The notes below the pieces were generated by a model. That model was not told where the DNA came from. It ran no database searches and saw only the letters and a list, made by a program, of their open reading frames with translations. DNA of 64,000 nucleotides from Streptomyces sp. NBC_01454 (lineage in GTDB: Bacteria > Actinomycetota > Actinomycetes > Streptomycetales > Streptomycetaceae). Below are positions 36,833-46,497 of this stretch, in pieces. The stretch spans positions 2,604,001 through 2,668,000 of the forward strand of contig NZ_CP109460.1 in NCBI RefSeq assembly GCF_036227565.1, given 5' to 3'. The position numbers and the translations under genes are program-made. The stretch's first letter is position 1, and each line of letters starts with the position of its first letter.

Positions 36833-37211
36833 TCAGCACCCTTTCGAGCAGCGCGCGGTCGGGCCGGCCGGAGCCGTGCCCGGTGCCGTAGACGCGAATC
36901 TTTCCCTGGTCGGCGAGGTCGCTGAGCAGCACCCGGACCACGCCCAGCGGCATCTTGAGGAGCGCGGAGATCTCGGCGACCGAGCGCATCCGGCGGCAGA
37001 TCTCGACGATCGCCCGCATCTCCGGCATCACACGGTCACCCCAGCCCCCGGAGGTGAGTTCGCGGCGCTCCTCGGGCGCCTCCAGTGCGGCCACGAAGGT
37101 CTCGACCAGCAGCACATGGCCGAATCGCGTCCGGCCGCCGGTGAGCGAATACGGCCGCACGCGCGAGGGTTTCCGGTCCCCGCCGCGCACGGGGAGTTTG
37201 GGAGTACTCAC
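36813..37211 (-). CDS. cvnC: conservon DUF742 protein (CvnC)
   Basis: 132 residues of the DUF742 family: RPYSLTGGRT near the start and a winged-helix-like core (CRRMRSVAEISALLKMPLGV, then VLLSDLADQGKI). It always sits between the roadblock protein and the GTPase in conservons. The start overlaps the cvnB stop by 4 bp. Confidence 0.92.
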   Translation of the reverse strand: MSTPKLPVRGGDRKPSRVRPYSLTGGRTRFGHVLLVETFVAALEAPEERRELTSGGWGDRVMPEMRAIVEICRRMRSVAEISALLKMPLGVVRVLLSDLADQGKIRVYGTGHGSGRPDRALLERVLSGLHRL

Positions 37212-37702
37212 TTGGCGTTCTCCATCGACTTGCGCAATTCACTGCGGAGTTCGGGGGTGAGGACATGTCCGGCCCGGCCGACGAACAGCGCCATGTGGTA
37301 GGCGATGACGTTCATGTCGCAGTCGGGGGTGGCATGCACGCCGAGCAGCGACCCGTCGCTGATCGACATGACGAACAGACTGCCCTCGTCCATCGTGATC
37401 ATCGTCTGCTTGACCGCCCCGCCCTCCATCAGCTTCGCGGCGCCGTTGGTGAGGCTGCCGAGGCCGGAGACGATGGTGGCCAGATCCGCGCTGGAGCCCC
37501 GCGGCCCGTCACGCTCGCCCGGCTGTGCCGCCTCGTCCGTGCGGTCGGGGTCGGAGGACAGCAGCAGCAGACCGTCGGAGGAGACCACCGCCACCGAGCG
37601 GATGCCCGGCACCTCGTCCACCAGGTTCGTCAACAGCCAGTGCAGATTCTGTGCCTGGCTGCTCAGGCCTTGTCCGTAAGCAGTGGGCGCTTGCGCGTTC
37701 AA
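37208..37702 (-). CDS. cvnB: conservon roadblock/LC7 protein (CvnB)
   Basis: 164 residues of roadblock/LC7 fold (LLTNLVDEVPGIRSVAVVSSD ... with GSLLGVHATPDCDMNVIAY near the C-terminus). Such proteins regulate the partner GTPase, by analogy with MglB-MglA. A short extra acidic loop (DPDRTDEAAQPGERDGPRG) lies at ~50-70. It overlaps cvnA by 4 bp and cvnC by 4 bp, so translation is coupled. Confidence 0.92.
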   Translation of the reverse strand: MNAQAPTAYGQGLSSQAQNLHWLLTNLVDEVPGIRSVAVVSSDGLLLLSSDPDRTDEAAQPGERDGPRGSSADLATIVSGLGSLTNGAAKLMEGGAVKQTMITMDEGSLFVMSISDGSLLGVHATPDCDMNVIAYHMALFVGRAGHVLTPELRSELRKSMENAK

Positions 37703-40698
37703 TCGCGTGCCTCCTCGACAACGTGGCTCTCTCCCGGGGCCCCCGCTCCGTCGGTCTCCGTCTGTGGGATGGTCTGCTCCGTTGTACGTTCCGCGATTTC
37801 GGCCTCGACGTCACGCCGGCCGACTCGCGCCCCCGCCTGGAATCCGCCGAGCCGGCGCCGCAGCGCCTCGGCGTTTGCCGCACCGCTCTTGCGCGGTGCG
37901 GCGGGCGCCTGCTGCTGCGCCACGACCTTGGGCGTGCGCTTGGGCAGCCCGGTGGCCGTCCGCCGCTTCCCCGAGGGGGCGGCGGCAGTCTCTGGATCGG
38001 CCGGTTCGCCGGCCTCCGGCGCGTCGGCGGGCGGCGCCTCGGCGTCGGGGCCGGGGGCCGGGTCGGGACCGGGGGCCGGGACGGAAGGCGCCGGGTCCGG
38101 GCGCCCCTCGTCCTCGGCCGGGAGGTGGTCACCGGTGCCATGGGTGGTGGCGGCGTACGGTCCGGGCGACCGCGGGCCGTACGGGCTCGGTTCCGACGGG
38201 GAGTAGGTGGTCGGGCCGGACGGCTGCGGCTCGGGCGCCGGTTCCTCCGGGCCGCCGAGCCCGGCGGCGTCGATCGCCCGCTCCGCGGCGGCGACGAACG
38301 GGTCGTCGCCGGGTGCCGGCGCCGGGGTGTCCTCCTCGCGGGGCTCCGGCGCGGCCGGGGGGCCGTCGGACCGCTCGGTGTCGGCGGCCGGGCCCCGGTC
38401 GTCCCGGGCCGGGGACGCGGGGGCCGCAGCCTGCGCCGCCGGTTCCGGGCGCGCCACCCGCGCCGGCAGCGCGTTGGAGTTCGCCTCGGCGACCGAGCCG
38501 GGCAGCCCCGGGGAGTGCGCCAGGTCCGGCGACGCGGAGGCCGGGGGGCCCGACGGCGCCGGGCGGGTGGGCAGGATCGAGCCGGGCAGCACGATGACGG
38601 CGGTGACCCCGCCGTGCTTGGCGTCCCGCAGCTGGACCCGGACACCGTGCCGGGCGGCCAGCCGCACCACGACGTACAACCCCAGGCCCAGCGCCTCGTC
38701 GATGGTCTCCGAGGACGAGGCGGCCTCGACGTCGCAGAGCCGCTCGTTGAGCTCGGCCATCCGCTCCGAGGTCATCCCGATGCCCTCGTCCTCGACGGAG
38801 AGCATCACCTCGCCGCTCTCCAGCAGCCAGCCGGACAGCTCGACATGGGCGTTCGGCGGGGAGAACGCGGTGGCGTTCTCCAGAAGTTCGGCGACCAGGT
38901 GGCTGAGGTCGTCCGCGGCGAACCCGGCGACCTGGGAGTGCGGCGGCAGCGACTGGATGCGCACCCGCTCGTAGCGCTCGATCTCGCTGATCGCGGCGCG
39001 CAGCACGTCCAGCAGCGGCACCGCCCCCTGGTGGTTGGTGCTGTGCTGCTCCGCGCCCGCCAGCACGAGGAGGTTCTCGCTGTTGCGGCGCATCCGCGCG
39101 GCGAAGTGGTCCAGCTTGAAGAGGGTTTCCAGCCGCTCGGGGTCCTGCTCGCTCTCCTCCAGCGACTCGATGACGCCGAGCTGGCGCTCCACGAGGCCCA
39201 GGGTGCGCAGCGAGAGGTTGACGAACCGGCCGTGCACACCGCTGTGCAGGGCGGCCAGCCGCTCGGTGAGATCGGCGATCTCCTCCCTGAGCGTCTCGCC
39301 CTGCTCCTGGAGCACCTCGCGCTCGGCGACCAGCCGCTGCCGGCCGCCGATCAGCCGCTTGCGCTCGCCCTCCAGCTCGGAGGTGCGCCGCGCCAGCTCG
39401 CCGACCTGGGCATGCAGCGCGTTGACGGACCCCACGGCGGCGGCGAATTCGTCGTTGCGGCCCTTGTAGGCGAGGGGCTCCTCGTGCGCGGGGTCGGCGG
39501 CCAGCCGCTTGGCGCCGATCCGCAGCGCCGCGAGCGGCTGGGTCAGCGAGCGGGCCGCCCAGACGCCGGCGCCGACGGCCAGCAGCAGGCACAGACCCTC
39601 CAGCCCGATGCGGATCTCCAGCTCCGTCACCGCGTCGTCGCGCAGCGCGCCGAGCCGCTGGACGTCCGCCGTGGCCATGGCGGACTCGACGCCGCGCATC
39701 AGCCCGACACGGGTGGTGAGGGTGCTGCGCACCCGCGGGCGGCTGAGCCGCAGATCGGCCGCGTCCAGCCGGGGCTGGTCGGTCAGCCGGGTCAGATAGC
39801 GCTCGGCGTCGGTGACGTCCGCGCCGTTGACGGTGCTGCCGTAGCGGTCGCGGGCGCGCGCGCTCGCGGCCTGCTCGAAATCGCCCAGCGCGCCCTGGGC
39901 GCGGGTGTGGGCGACCTGGGCGAGGGCGGTCAGCCGGGGCTGGCTGCCGCCCGCGTCGAGCGCGGCCAGCAGCAGGGCACGGGTGCCGGCGGCCTGTTCG
40001 GTGGCGCGGCCCAGCGCGGGCAGTGCGCGCAGGTCGGCGTCGGCGGCGTCCGCGCGGGCGGGCAGCCCGCGGGCGATGTTGTCGCTGATCGCGCCGAGCG
40101 CCTGGAGCGTCCGGGTGTAGGCGCCGTAGATCTGGTCGGCCGAGGCGGTCCGGGACAGCGCCTTTTGACGGGTCTGCGGGAGGGCGGCCAGCAGCTTGGC
40201 GGCGGTGGCGTAGACGGTGGTGTCGCCCGAGGCGTCCCGGGCCTCGGTGCGCAGGTCGTCGATCTGCCGGTCCACCTGGTCGCGCTGGGCCCGGGTGGCC
40301 GTGGCCGCCGCGCTCCCGGCGCCGGTCGCCGCGGCGCCGCGGTGACCGGCGGCGTAGGCGGTCATCCCGTCACGTTCGTCGGCGAGGGAGTGCGCCAGGG
40401 CGATGGCGCGGACGTTCAGCTGGGCCAGATCGACCAGTTGCTGGCTGCTGGTGGCGTCGTCGGCCGTCGCCGTGAGGCCGGGGGCGCCGGCGCCGAGGAC
40501 CGCGGCGGCCACGACGGCCACCGCCCCGACGAGCCGGTTGCGCACCCGCGCAGGACGGCGTCCCGGGCCGCCCTCGCCGCCGTCGGCCGTGCTCGCACCC
40601 TTACCAGGAGCCGAGCCCGTGCCCGCGCTCGAACCGGCCGGTGATCCCGGCTTCCCTGCGCCGCCCCGAAGCCGCATCTTCCGCACCGCTGCTCGCAT
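37699..40698 (-). CDS. cvnA: conservon sensor-kinase-like membrane protein (CvnA)
   Basis: 999 residues. After a basic, Gly-rich N-terminus and a membrane segment (RLVGAVAVVAAAVLGAGAP) there is a large extracytoplasmic helical region resembling the nitrate/nitrite-sensing (NIT) domain, a second membrane span, HAMP (~380-430), a coiled coil and a histidine-kinase-type ATPase domain (~600-740: LVAELLENATAFSPPNAHVE, DEGIGMTSERM, GLGLYVVVRLAARHGV). The last ~260 residues are Pro/Ala/Glu-rich. The start is uncertain: the frame is open to 40920; ATG 40698 is chosen near the membrane segment. First gene of cvnA-B-C-D. Confidence 0.9.
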   Translation of the reverse strand: MRAAVRKMRLRGGAGKPGSPAGSSAGTGSAPGKGASTADGGEGGPGRRPARVRNRLVGAVAVVAAAVLGAGAPGLTATADDATSSQQLVDLAQLNVRAIALAHSLADERDGMTAYAAGHRGAAATGAGSAAATATRAQRDQVDRQIDDLRTEARDASGDTTVYATAAKLLAALPQTRQKALSRTASADQIYGAYTRTLQALGAISDNIARGLPARADAADADLRALPALGRATEQAAGTRALLLAALDAGGSQPRLTALAQVAHTRAQGALGDFEQAASARARDRYGSTVNGADVTDAERYLTRLTDQPRLDAADLRLSRPRVRSTLTTRVGLMRGVESAMATADVQRLGALRDDAVTELEIRIGLEGLCLLLAVGAGVWAARSLTQPLAALRIGAKRLAADPAHEEPLAYKGRNDEFAAAVGSVNALHAQVGELARRTSELEGERKRLIGGRQRLVAEREVLQEQGETLREEIADLTERLAALHSGVHGRFVNLSLRTLGLVERQLGVIESLEESEQDPERLETLFKLDHFAARMRRNSENLLVLAGAEQHSTNHQGAVPLLDVLRAAISEIERYERVRIQSLPPHSQVAGFAADDLSHLVAELLENATAFSPPNAHVELSGWLLESGEVMLSVEDEGIGMTSERMAELNERLCDVEAASSSETIDEALGLGLYVVVRLAARHGVRVQLRDAKHGGVTAVIVLPGSILPTRPAPSGPPASASPDLAHSPGLPGSVAEANSNALPARVARPEPAAQAAAPASPARDDRGPAADTERSDGPPAAPEPREEDTPAPAPGDDPFVAAAERAIDAAGLGGPEEPAPEPQPSGPTTYSPSEPSPYGPRSPGPYAATTHGTGDHLPAEDEGRPDPAPSVPAPGPDPAPGPDAEAPPADAPEAGEPADPETAAAPSGKRRTATGLPKRTPKVVAQQQAPAAPRKSGAANAEALRRRLGGFQAGARVGRRDVEAEIAERTTEQTIPQTETDGAGAPGESHVVEEARD

Positions 40699-41164
40699 TC
40701 CTGTCTCGCCTGCTCGCGCCCTGTGGCGTCGCGGACCCGGCTCGCTCTCCGCTCGCGGGGCGGGGCGGATCTGCGCGAAAACCGCAGCAACGCACACGTC
40801 CGCGAGGGGAAGCAGCCCGGCTCTGCGCGTCGCGACGAGCGTCCTGGCCCAGCCCCATGATCCGGGCAACGACCATTCCACCGGCGCCGCGCAGTGGCTC
40901 GGCAACACATGCCCGGCCACCTGAACGAGTGAACATCAATCGGAGTTTGGCCATCAACTTCCGCGCGCGAAGGTTTTCGGCCGCAACCCTGCGCAACCCC
41001 CGGACGGGTTTGGAGATGCGTCCGGGTCCTGGCAGGATGCGCGCCCGCATGCCGCCGGGCCGTGGTCCACACGATCCCTGCACATCTGTGGTGTTCCCGT
41101 ACCGGCGCGGCCGTCCGCGTCAGCCCGCCGGGGCCCCGTGACGCCCTCCGGCAGACTGGCGGCC
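40699..41164. other. intergenic region between cvnA and the PP2C gene
   Basis: 466 nt upstream of two divergent genes. It probably holds the conservon promoter. An imperfect 20-bp palindrome (AACTT-CGCGCGCG-AAGGTT type) lies at 40956-40975. No gene is recognised, although long frames are open because of GC content. Confidence 0.5.
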
Positions 41165-42010
41165 ATGCACCTCGCACTCGCCACCGAGCCGGGCGACCCC
41201 CAACACCCAAATGAGGACTACGCGTCGGTAGCCGTTCCTGCCTCCGGCCAGGGCGGGGTCCTGGTCCTGCTGGACGGCGTGACACCACCGGAGGAGGACC
41301 ACGACTGTGTGCACACGGTGCCGTGGTTCACCGCGCGACTGGGCGGCGCAATGCTCGAACTGTCGGTTTCACACCCGGATATGACGCTCCCGAAGGCACT
41401 TGCCGCGGCCATCTCCCGGACGGCCGATATGCACCGCACCTCCTGTGACCTTTCTCACGCCCGCACTCCGCAGGCAACCGTGGTCGCCGCGCGGTGGTCC
41501 GAACACACCGTCGAGCATCTCGTCCTGTCCGATTCGGTGCTCCTCCTGGAGCGGACGGACGGCTCGGTGCTGCCGGTGCTCGACCCCCGGCTGGACGAAC
41601 TGCCGCCCGCGGTGCGGGAGCTGCGGGCGGCCGTACGGGCGCTGCCGCGCGGCTCGGCGGAACGGGCCGCCGCGGGGCGGGAGTACGGCCGGGCGGTCGA
41701 GGCGCTGCGCAACGCCGAGGGCGGCTTCTTCACCGCGGCCGCCGACCCCTCGGTGGCCGCCCGTGCGGTCACCGGCACCACCCCGCGCTCCGCCGTCCGT
41801 TCCCTGACCGCCCTCAGCGACGGCGCGAGCCGCTGGGTGGAGGTCTTCCGGGAGGGCTCCTGGGCCGACTGCGTGGCCCTGGTGGCCGGGCAAGGCCCCC
41901 AGTCGCTGATCGACCGGGTCCGCGCGGCGGAGGCGGCGGACCCCGCGGGCGCGGCGTATCCGCGCGGCAAGGCGCGTGACGACGCGGCGGTGATTTTTGT
42001 GGCGCCGTGA
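41165..42010 (+). CDS. PP2C-like phosphatase domain protein
   Basis: 281 residues. PP2C-type metal-binding motifs occur in order: HPNEDYASV, LVLLDGVTPP, LSDSVLLLERTDG, TALSDGASRW and ARDDAAVIFVA. The fold is that of PPM Ser/Thr phosphatases, but the DGxx and SDG motifs vary, so activity is not assured. ATG at 41165 is preferred over GTG 41138 since CAGACT, a -10-like hexamer, lies 7 nt before it. It is divergent from cvnA. Confidence 0.8.
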   Translation: MHLALATEPGDPQHPNEDYASVAVPASGQGGVLVLLDGVTPPEEDHDCVHTVPWFTARLGGAMLELSVSHPDMTLPKALAAAISRTADMHRTSCDLSHARTPQATVVAARWSEHTVEHLVLSDSVLLLERTDGSVLPVLDPRLDELPPAVRELRAAVRALPRGSAERAAAGREYGRAVEALRNAEGGFFTAAADPSVAARAVTGTTPRSAVRSLTALSDGASRWVEVFREGSWADCVALVAGQGPQSLIDRVRAAEAADPAGAAYPRGKARDDAAVIFVAP

Positions 42011-42099
42011 CAAATCACCGGCGGGCGGGGCATTTCTTCCACCGCCACGGCGCGCCGCCTCGACGGCCGCGGACCGGCGCCGGGGCGGCGGCCCCGCGG

Positions 42100-42603
42100 C
42101 TATACCTCGTCGCCCTCCTGCTCGGCGTTCAGCCGGTGCAGCAGGCGGGCGAGTTCGGCGACCTCGCCGCGGTCCCAGGAGGCCAGGCGGCGGGCGTAGC
42201 GGGCGCGGCGGCCGGTGCGGACGCGGGTGAAGCGGGCGTGGCCCTCGTCGGTGAGGCGTACCAGGACCGCACGGCCGTCGGCCGGGTCCGGTTCGCGGGC
42301 GACCAGCCCGAGCTTCTCCAGGGCGTGCAGCTGGCGGCTCATGGTGGCCTTGCCGACGCCGAAGAAGCCGGCGAGGTCGGTGGCGCGCTGGGCGCCGGCA
42401 TCGGCCAGCCGGAAAAGGAGACCGTAGGCGGCGGGTTCCAGATCGGGATGCACCTCTCGTGCCAGTTCGCCGGAAGAGGCACGGGCCCGGCGGAGAAATA
42501 CCGCCAATTCGCGTTCCAGGGCGAGAAATACGTGGTCCACCCCGACCGGTTCGCCCTCCGCCATCGCCCCGTCGGCTCCGGTGTTGTGCACGTCAGCGCC
42601 CAT
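42100..42603 (-). CDS. MarR-family transcriptional regulator
   Basis: 167 residues. A winged helix with ATDLAGFFGVGKATMSRQLHALEKLGLV and the wing DPADGRAVLVRLTDEG is diagnostic of MarR. The start ATG at 42603 has GCGGAAGA upstream; the frame is open to 42714. Its target is unknown; the divergent GH25 lysozyme gene 281 nt away is the nearest candidate. Confidence 0.9.
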   Translation of the reverse strand: MGADVHNTGADGAMAEGEPVGVDHVFLALERELAVFLRRARASSGELAREVHPDLEPAAYGLLFRLADAGAQRATDLAGFFGVGKATMSRQLHALEKLGLVAREPDPADGRAVLVRLTDEGHARFTRVRTGRRARYARRLASWDRGEVAELARLLHRLNAEQEGDEV

Positions 42604-42884
42604 TCTTCCGCTTTCCCTCACCTGAAAGTTTCCGCCTTCGGCGGCTGAAGCCGCAGCTCGGCCAGTATTTCGCAGGATTAGACCAACGGCAGCCCGCGCA
42701 CCCTCTTTTGGCACACCGGTCTACGCGCGTACCGTCATTTCCGGTATGGCCGTACCCTTCGGCCCCGGATGCCGGCGGGTCCGCCGCGCGTCCCGCACGC
42801 CGCACCCCCCCTGTGTCCGCATGCCCGGTCATGCCGTCGGCTCTTCCCCCCTCAGCTCATCCACCGAGATCTTCGGAGGCACGT

Positions 42885-43787
42885 ATGTCCGTGCTCAGAT
42901 CCGGCTCCCCCCACCGACCCGCCCGCTCCCCGGCGACCGTGCCCGGGGTCCCCCTCTCCTTGCTCTCCCTGTTCTCCCTGCGCTCCCTGCTCTCCCTGCT
43001 GTCCCTCCTCGCGCTCCTCCTGAGCCTCGCCGGTACCGCGGACGCCGCGGGCGTCCGGCGCGCGCCCGAACCCCGCCACCCAGGCCAGGACTGGGCCGGC
43101 TCCCAGATCGCCCGGCACGAGGGCACCTCGGCCGGCACCCCGCCCGCGGCCTCGCCCACCGCGGCCGTCGAAGGGGTGGACGTCAGCAGCCACAACGGGA
43201 GCGTCTCCTGGTCCACGCTCTGGAACAGCGGCGTCCGCTTCGCCTATGTGAAGGCGACGGAGTCCACCAGCTACACCAATCCGTCCTTCGCCCAGCAGTA
43301 CAACGGGTCCTACAACGCCGGGATGATCCGCGGCGCGTACCACTTCGCCACCCCCGACACCTCCAGCGGCGCCGCGCAGGCCACCTACTTCGCCGGCCAC
43401 GGCGGCGGCTGGTCCAAGGACGGCAGGACACTGCCCGGCGCGCTTGACATGGAGTACAACCCCTACGGGTCCACGTGTTACGGGCTGACCCCGGCCGGGC
43501 TGGTCAACTGGATGAAGGACTGGTTCGCGACCTACAAGGCGCGCACCGGACGCGACGCCGTCCTCTACACCTCCACCGGCTGGTGGAAGCAGTGCACCGG
43601 CAACTCCACGGCCTTCGGCGCCGTCCACCCGCTGTGGATCCCGCGCTACGGCTCCTCGGTCGGCGAACTCCCGGCCGGCTGGGGCTTCCACACCCTCTGG
43701 CAGTACACCTCCTCCGGCCCGACGGTCGGTGACCACAACCGCTTCAACGGCTCGCTGGACCGCCTCAAGGCCCTCGCCAACGGCTGA
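42885..43787 (+). CDS. secreted GH25 lysozyme (N-acetylmuramidase)
   Basis: 300 residues. A signal peptide with an unusually long Leu/Ser core (LLSLFSLRSLLSLLSLLALL) ends at about residue 46. The GH25 domain starts at GVDVSSHNGSVSW (Asp near 98) and holds the catalytic DxE in GALDMEYNPYG (near 187) and YTSTGWW. It hydrolyses the MurNAc-GlcNAc bond of peptidoglycan; Streptomyces members can also act on O-acetylated walls. ATG at 42885 is preceded by GGAGG. No wall-binding domain is attached. Confidence 0.95.
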   Translation: MSVLRSGSPHRPARSPATVPGVPLSLLSLFSLRSLLSLLSLLALLLSLAGTADAAGVRRAPEPRHPGQDWAGSQIARHEGTSAGTPPAASPTAAVEGVDVSSHNGSVSWSTLWNSGVRFAYVKATESTSYTNPSFAQQYNGSYNAGMIRGAYHFATPDTSSGAAQATYFAGHGGGWSKDGRTLPGALDMEYNPYGSTCYGLTPAGLVNWMKDWFATYKARTGRDAVLYTSTGWWKQCTGNSTAFGAVHPLWIPRYGSSVGELPAGWGFHTLWQYTSSGPTVGDHNRFNGSLDRLKALANG

Positions 43788-43801
43788 GGCCCCCCCCGCG
43801 G

Positions 43802-43838
43802 GCCGGCCCGTGCTCCCCTCACGGAAGCACGGGCCGGC
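43802..43838. terminator. bidirectional terminator between the GH25 gene and lon
   Basis: A perfect 13-bp stem GCCGGCCCGTGCT / AGCACGGGCCGGC with an 11-nt loop, lying between convergent genes. Confidence 0.85.
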
Positions 43839-43859
43839 TCCGGTGCCGGGCCGCGACGG

Positions 43860-46358
43860 TCAGGCCGCGACCGGGACCTGTGGCGCGGCGCCGTTCGACG
43901 CCGGGGTCAGCGCCAGCTGGAGCACCTGGCGGACGTCCGCGACAGGGTGGACCTCCAGGGCATCGAGGATCTCGGCGGGGACGTCGTCCAGGTCCGGTGC
44001 GTTGCGCTGGGGGATGACGACGGTGGTGATCCCCGCACGGTGCGCCGCCAGCAGCTTCTGCTTGATGCCGCCGACCGGCAGCACCCGCCCGGTCAGCGAG
44101 ACCTCACCGGTCATCGCCACGTCCGGCCGGACCTGCCGGCCCGACAGCAGCGAGGCCAGGGCCGTCGTCATCGTCACGCCCGCGCTCGGGCCGTCCTTGG
44201 GCACGGCGCCCGCCGGTACGTGCAGATGCACGCCGCGCTCCTTCAGATCGGCGACCGGCAGCTCCAGTTCCGCCCCGTGGGAGCGCAGGAACGACAGCGC
44301 GATGTGCGCGGACTCCTTCATGACGTCACCGAGCTGGCCGGTCAGCTGGAGCCCGGACGCACCGGTCTCCGGGTCGGCGAGCGAGGCCTCCACATAGAGC
44401 ACGTCACCGCCGGCGCCGGTGACCGCGAGACCGGTGACCACGCCGGGCACCGCGGTGCGCCGCTCGGACGGGTCCTGCGCCGACTCGGGGGTGTGGTGCG
44501 GTCGCCCGATCAGTGGGCGCAGCTGCTCCGCGTCCACCGTGAACGGCAGCTCCTGCTCGCCGAGTTCGTGCCGGGCGGCGATCTTGCGCAGCAGCCTGGC
44601 GACCGCCCGCTCCAGATTCCGTACGCCCGCCTCGCGGGTGTACTCGCCGGCCAGCTTGCGCAGCGCGCCGTCCTCCAGCGTCACCTCGCCGGGCTCCAGA
44701 CCGGCCCGCTCCAGCTGGCGCGGCAGCAGGTGGTCGCGGGCGATGACGACCTTCTCGTCCTCGGTGTAGCCGTCCAGGCGGACCAGCTCCATCCGGTCGA
44801 GCAGCGCCTCGGGGATGGCGTCGAGGACATTGGCGGTGGCCAGGAAGACCACATCGCTGAGGTCGAGTTCCACCTCCAGGTAGTGGTCGCGGAAGGTGTG
44901 GTTCTGCGCCGGGTCCAGGACCTCCAGGAGGGCGGCGGCCGGGTCGCCCCGGAAGTCGGAGCCCACCTTGTCGATCTCGTCGAGCAGCACCACCGGGTTC
45001 ATCGACCCGGCTTCCTTGATGGCCCGGACGATCCGGCCGGGCAGCGCGCCGACATAGGTGCGGCGGTGGCCGCGGATCTCCGCCTCGTCGCGGACGCCGC
45101 CGAGCGCGACCCGGACGAACGTGCGGCCCATGGCGCGCGCGACGGACTCACCGAGCGAGGTCTTGCCGACACCGGGCGGCCCGACGAGCGCCAGCACGGC
45201 GCCGCCCGCCCGTCGCCCACCACCGCCCTTGCCCGAATCGCTGCGCGGTGCCCCCTTCGATGGCCCTCCGACCAGCCCGAAGCCGCGCTCGGCCCGGCGC
45301 TTGCGGACGGCCAGATATTCGGTGATCCGCTCCTTGACGTCCTCCAGGCCCGCGTGGTCGGCGTCCAGGACCTCCTTGGCGCCGGCGATGTCGTAGGCGT
45401 CCTCGGTGCGTGCGTTCCAGGGGAGTTCGAGGACGGTGTCGAGCCAGGTGCGGATCCAGGAGCCCTCGGGGCTCTGGTCGCTGGACCGCTCCAGCTTGTC
45501 GACCTCCTTCAGGGCGGCCTTGCGGACGTCCTCGGGCAGGTCGGCGGCCTCGACGCGGGCGCGGTAGTCGTCGCCCTCGTCCGCCGGATCGCCGTTGAGC
45601 CCGGCGAGTTCCTTGCGGACCGCTTCCAGCTGCCGCCGCAGCAGGAACTCCCGCTGCTGCTTGTCGACGCCCTCCTGGACGTCCTTGGCGATGGACTCGG
45701 CGACATCCTGCTCGGCGAGATGCTCCCGCAGCAGCTCGGTGGCGAGCTTCAGCCGCGCCACCGGATCGGTGGTCTCCAGCAGCCGGACCTTCTGTTCGGT
45801 GGTCAGGAACGGCGAGTAGCCGGAGTTGTCGGCCAGCGTCGACACGTCCTCGATCTGCTGGACGCGGTCGACGACCTGCCAGGCGCCGCGCTTGCGCAGC
45901 CAGCTGGTGGCCAGCGCCTTGTATTCCGTGACGAGTTCGCTCACCGCACCCGGATAGGAGCCTCCCCTGCTCGAACGGGGTGGAGAGCTCGGGGAAGGGT
46001 CGGGGACCGTCTCCTCGACGGTCGTGCCCTCCACCCAGAGCGCGGCGCCGGGGCCGGTCGTGCCGGAGCCGATCCGCACCCGGCCCAGGCCCCGGATCAG
46101 TGCCCCGGGGTCGCCGTCGGACAGCCGGCCGACCTGCTCGATCCGCCCGAGGGTGCCGATGCCCGCGTAGGTCCCGTCGACGCGGGGCACAAGCAGCACC
46201 CGCGGTTTGTTGCCCGAGGAGGCGGCGGCCTGGGCGGCCTCCACCGCGGCGCGGACCTCCGCGTCGGACAGGTCCAGGGGCACCACCATGCCGGGGAGCA
46301 CGACCTCGTCATCGAGGGGCAGCACGGGCAGAGTGAGCGAGGTGGAAGTCGAAGCCAT
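43860..46358 (-). CDS. lon: ATP-dependent protease Lon
   Basis: AAA+ serine protease degrading misfolded and regulatory proteins. It has 832 residues: N-terminal substrate domain (LPVLPLDDEVVLPGMVVPL), helical linker, AAA+ core with GPPGVGKTS near 394 and LLDEIDKVGSD, and the protease domain with the Ser-Lys dyad (PKDGPSAGVTM near 724, GGIKQKLLAAHRAG near 765). There is a Gly/Lys-rich insert just before Walker A. The start ATG at 46358 has AAGGGGAG three nucleotides upstream; the frame is open to 46457. A HAIR operator overlaps the promoter region. Confidence 0.96.
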   Translation of the reverse strand: MASTSTSLTLPVLPLDDEVVLPGMVVPLDLSDAEVRAAVEAAQAAASSGNKPRVLLVPRVDGTYAGIGTLGRIEQVGRLSDGDPGALIRGLGRVRIGSGTTGPGAALWVEGTTVEETVPDPSPSSPPRSSRGGSYPGAVSELVTEYKALATSWLRKRGAWQVVDRVQQIEDVSTLADNSGYSPFLTTEQKVRLLETTDPVARLKLATELLREHLAEQDVAESIAKDVQEGVDKQQREFLLRRQLEAVRKELAGLNGDPADEGDDYRARVEAADLPEDVRKAALKEVDKLERSSDQSPEGSWIRTWLDTVLELPWNARTEDAYDIAGAKEVLDADHAGLEDVKERITEYLAVRKRRAERGFGLVGGPSKGAPRSDSGKGGGGRRAGGAVLALVGPPGVGKTSLGESVARAMGRTFVRVALGGVRDEAEIRGHRRTYVGALPGRIVRAIKEAGSMNPVVLLDEIDKVGSDFRGDPAAALLEVLDPAQNHTFRDHYLEVELDLSDVVFLATANVLDAIPEALLDRMELVRLDGYTEDEKVVIARDHLLPRQLERAGLEPGEVTLEDGALRKLAGEYTREAGVRNLERAVARLLRKIAARHELGEQELPFTVDAEQLRPLIGRPHHTPESAQDPSERRTAVPGVVTGLAVTGAGGDVLYVEASLADPETGASGLQLTGQLGDVMKESAHIALSFLRSHGAELELPVADLKERGVHLHVPAGAVPKDGPSAGVTMTTALASLLSGRQVRPDVAMTGEVSLTGRVLPVGGIKQKLLAAHRAGITTVVIPQRNAPDLDDVPAEILDALEVHPVADVRQVLQLALTPASNGAAPQVPVAA

Positions 46359-46379
46359 GATCTCCCCTTCGGCAAGCAA

Positions 46380-46400
46380 GTTGAGCTTTTCCCACTCAAT
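46380..46400 (-). promoter_or_regulatory. HAIR operator (HspR-binding) upstream of lon
   Basis: On the plus strand TTGAGC-N7-ACTCAA (46381-46399), one mismatch from the HAIR core TTGAGT-N7-ACTCAA. It lies only 22 nt before the lon ATG, over the expected transcription start. HspR is the heat-shock repressor known to control lon, dnaK and clpB in Streptomyces. Confidence 0.8.
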
Positions 46401-46497
46401 GCCGGGGAGCCCGGAGATGTTCCCCCATGCGCGTTCGCTGTGAGCGATCAGGGGCACCCGGCGCCGGGCGGTGGCCCGCCGGGGCGCCGGCCCGCGG

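Noticed and set aside
37525..40644. 1039-codon open frame antisense to cvnA
   Set aside because: Shadow of the cvnA codon pattern; cvnA has clear kinase motifs and conserved neighbours.
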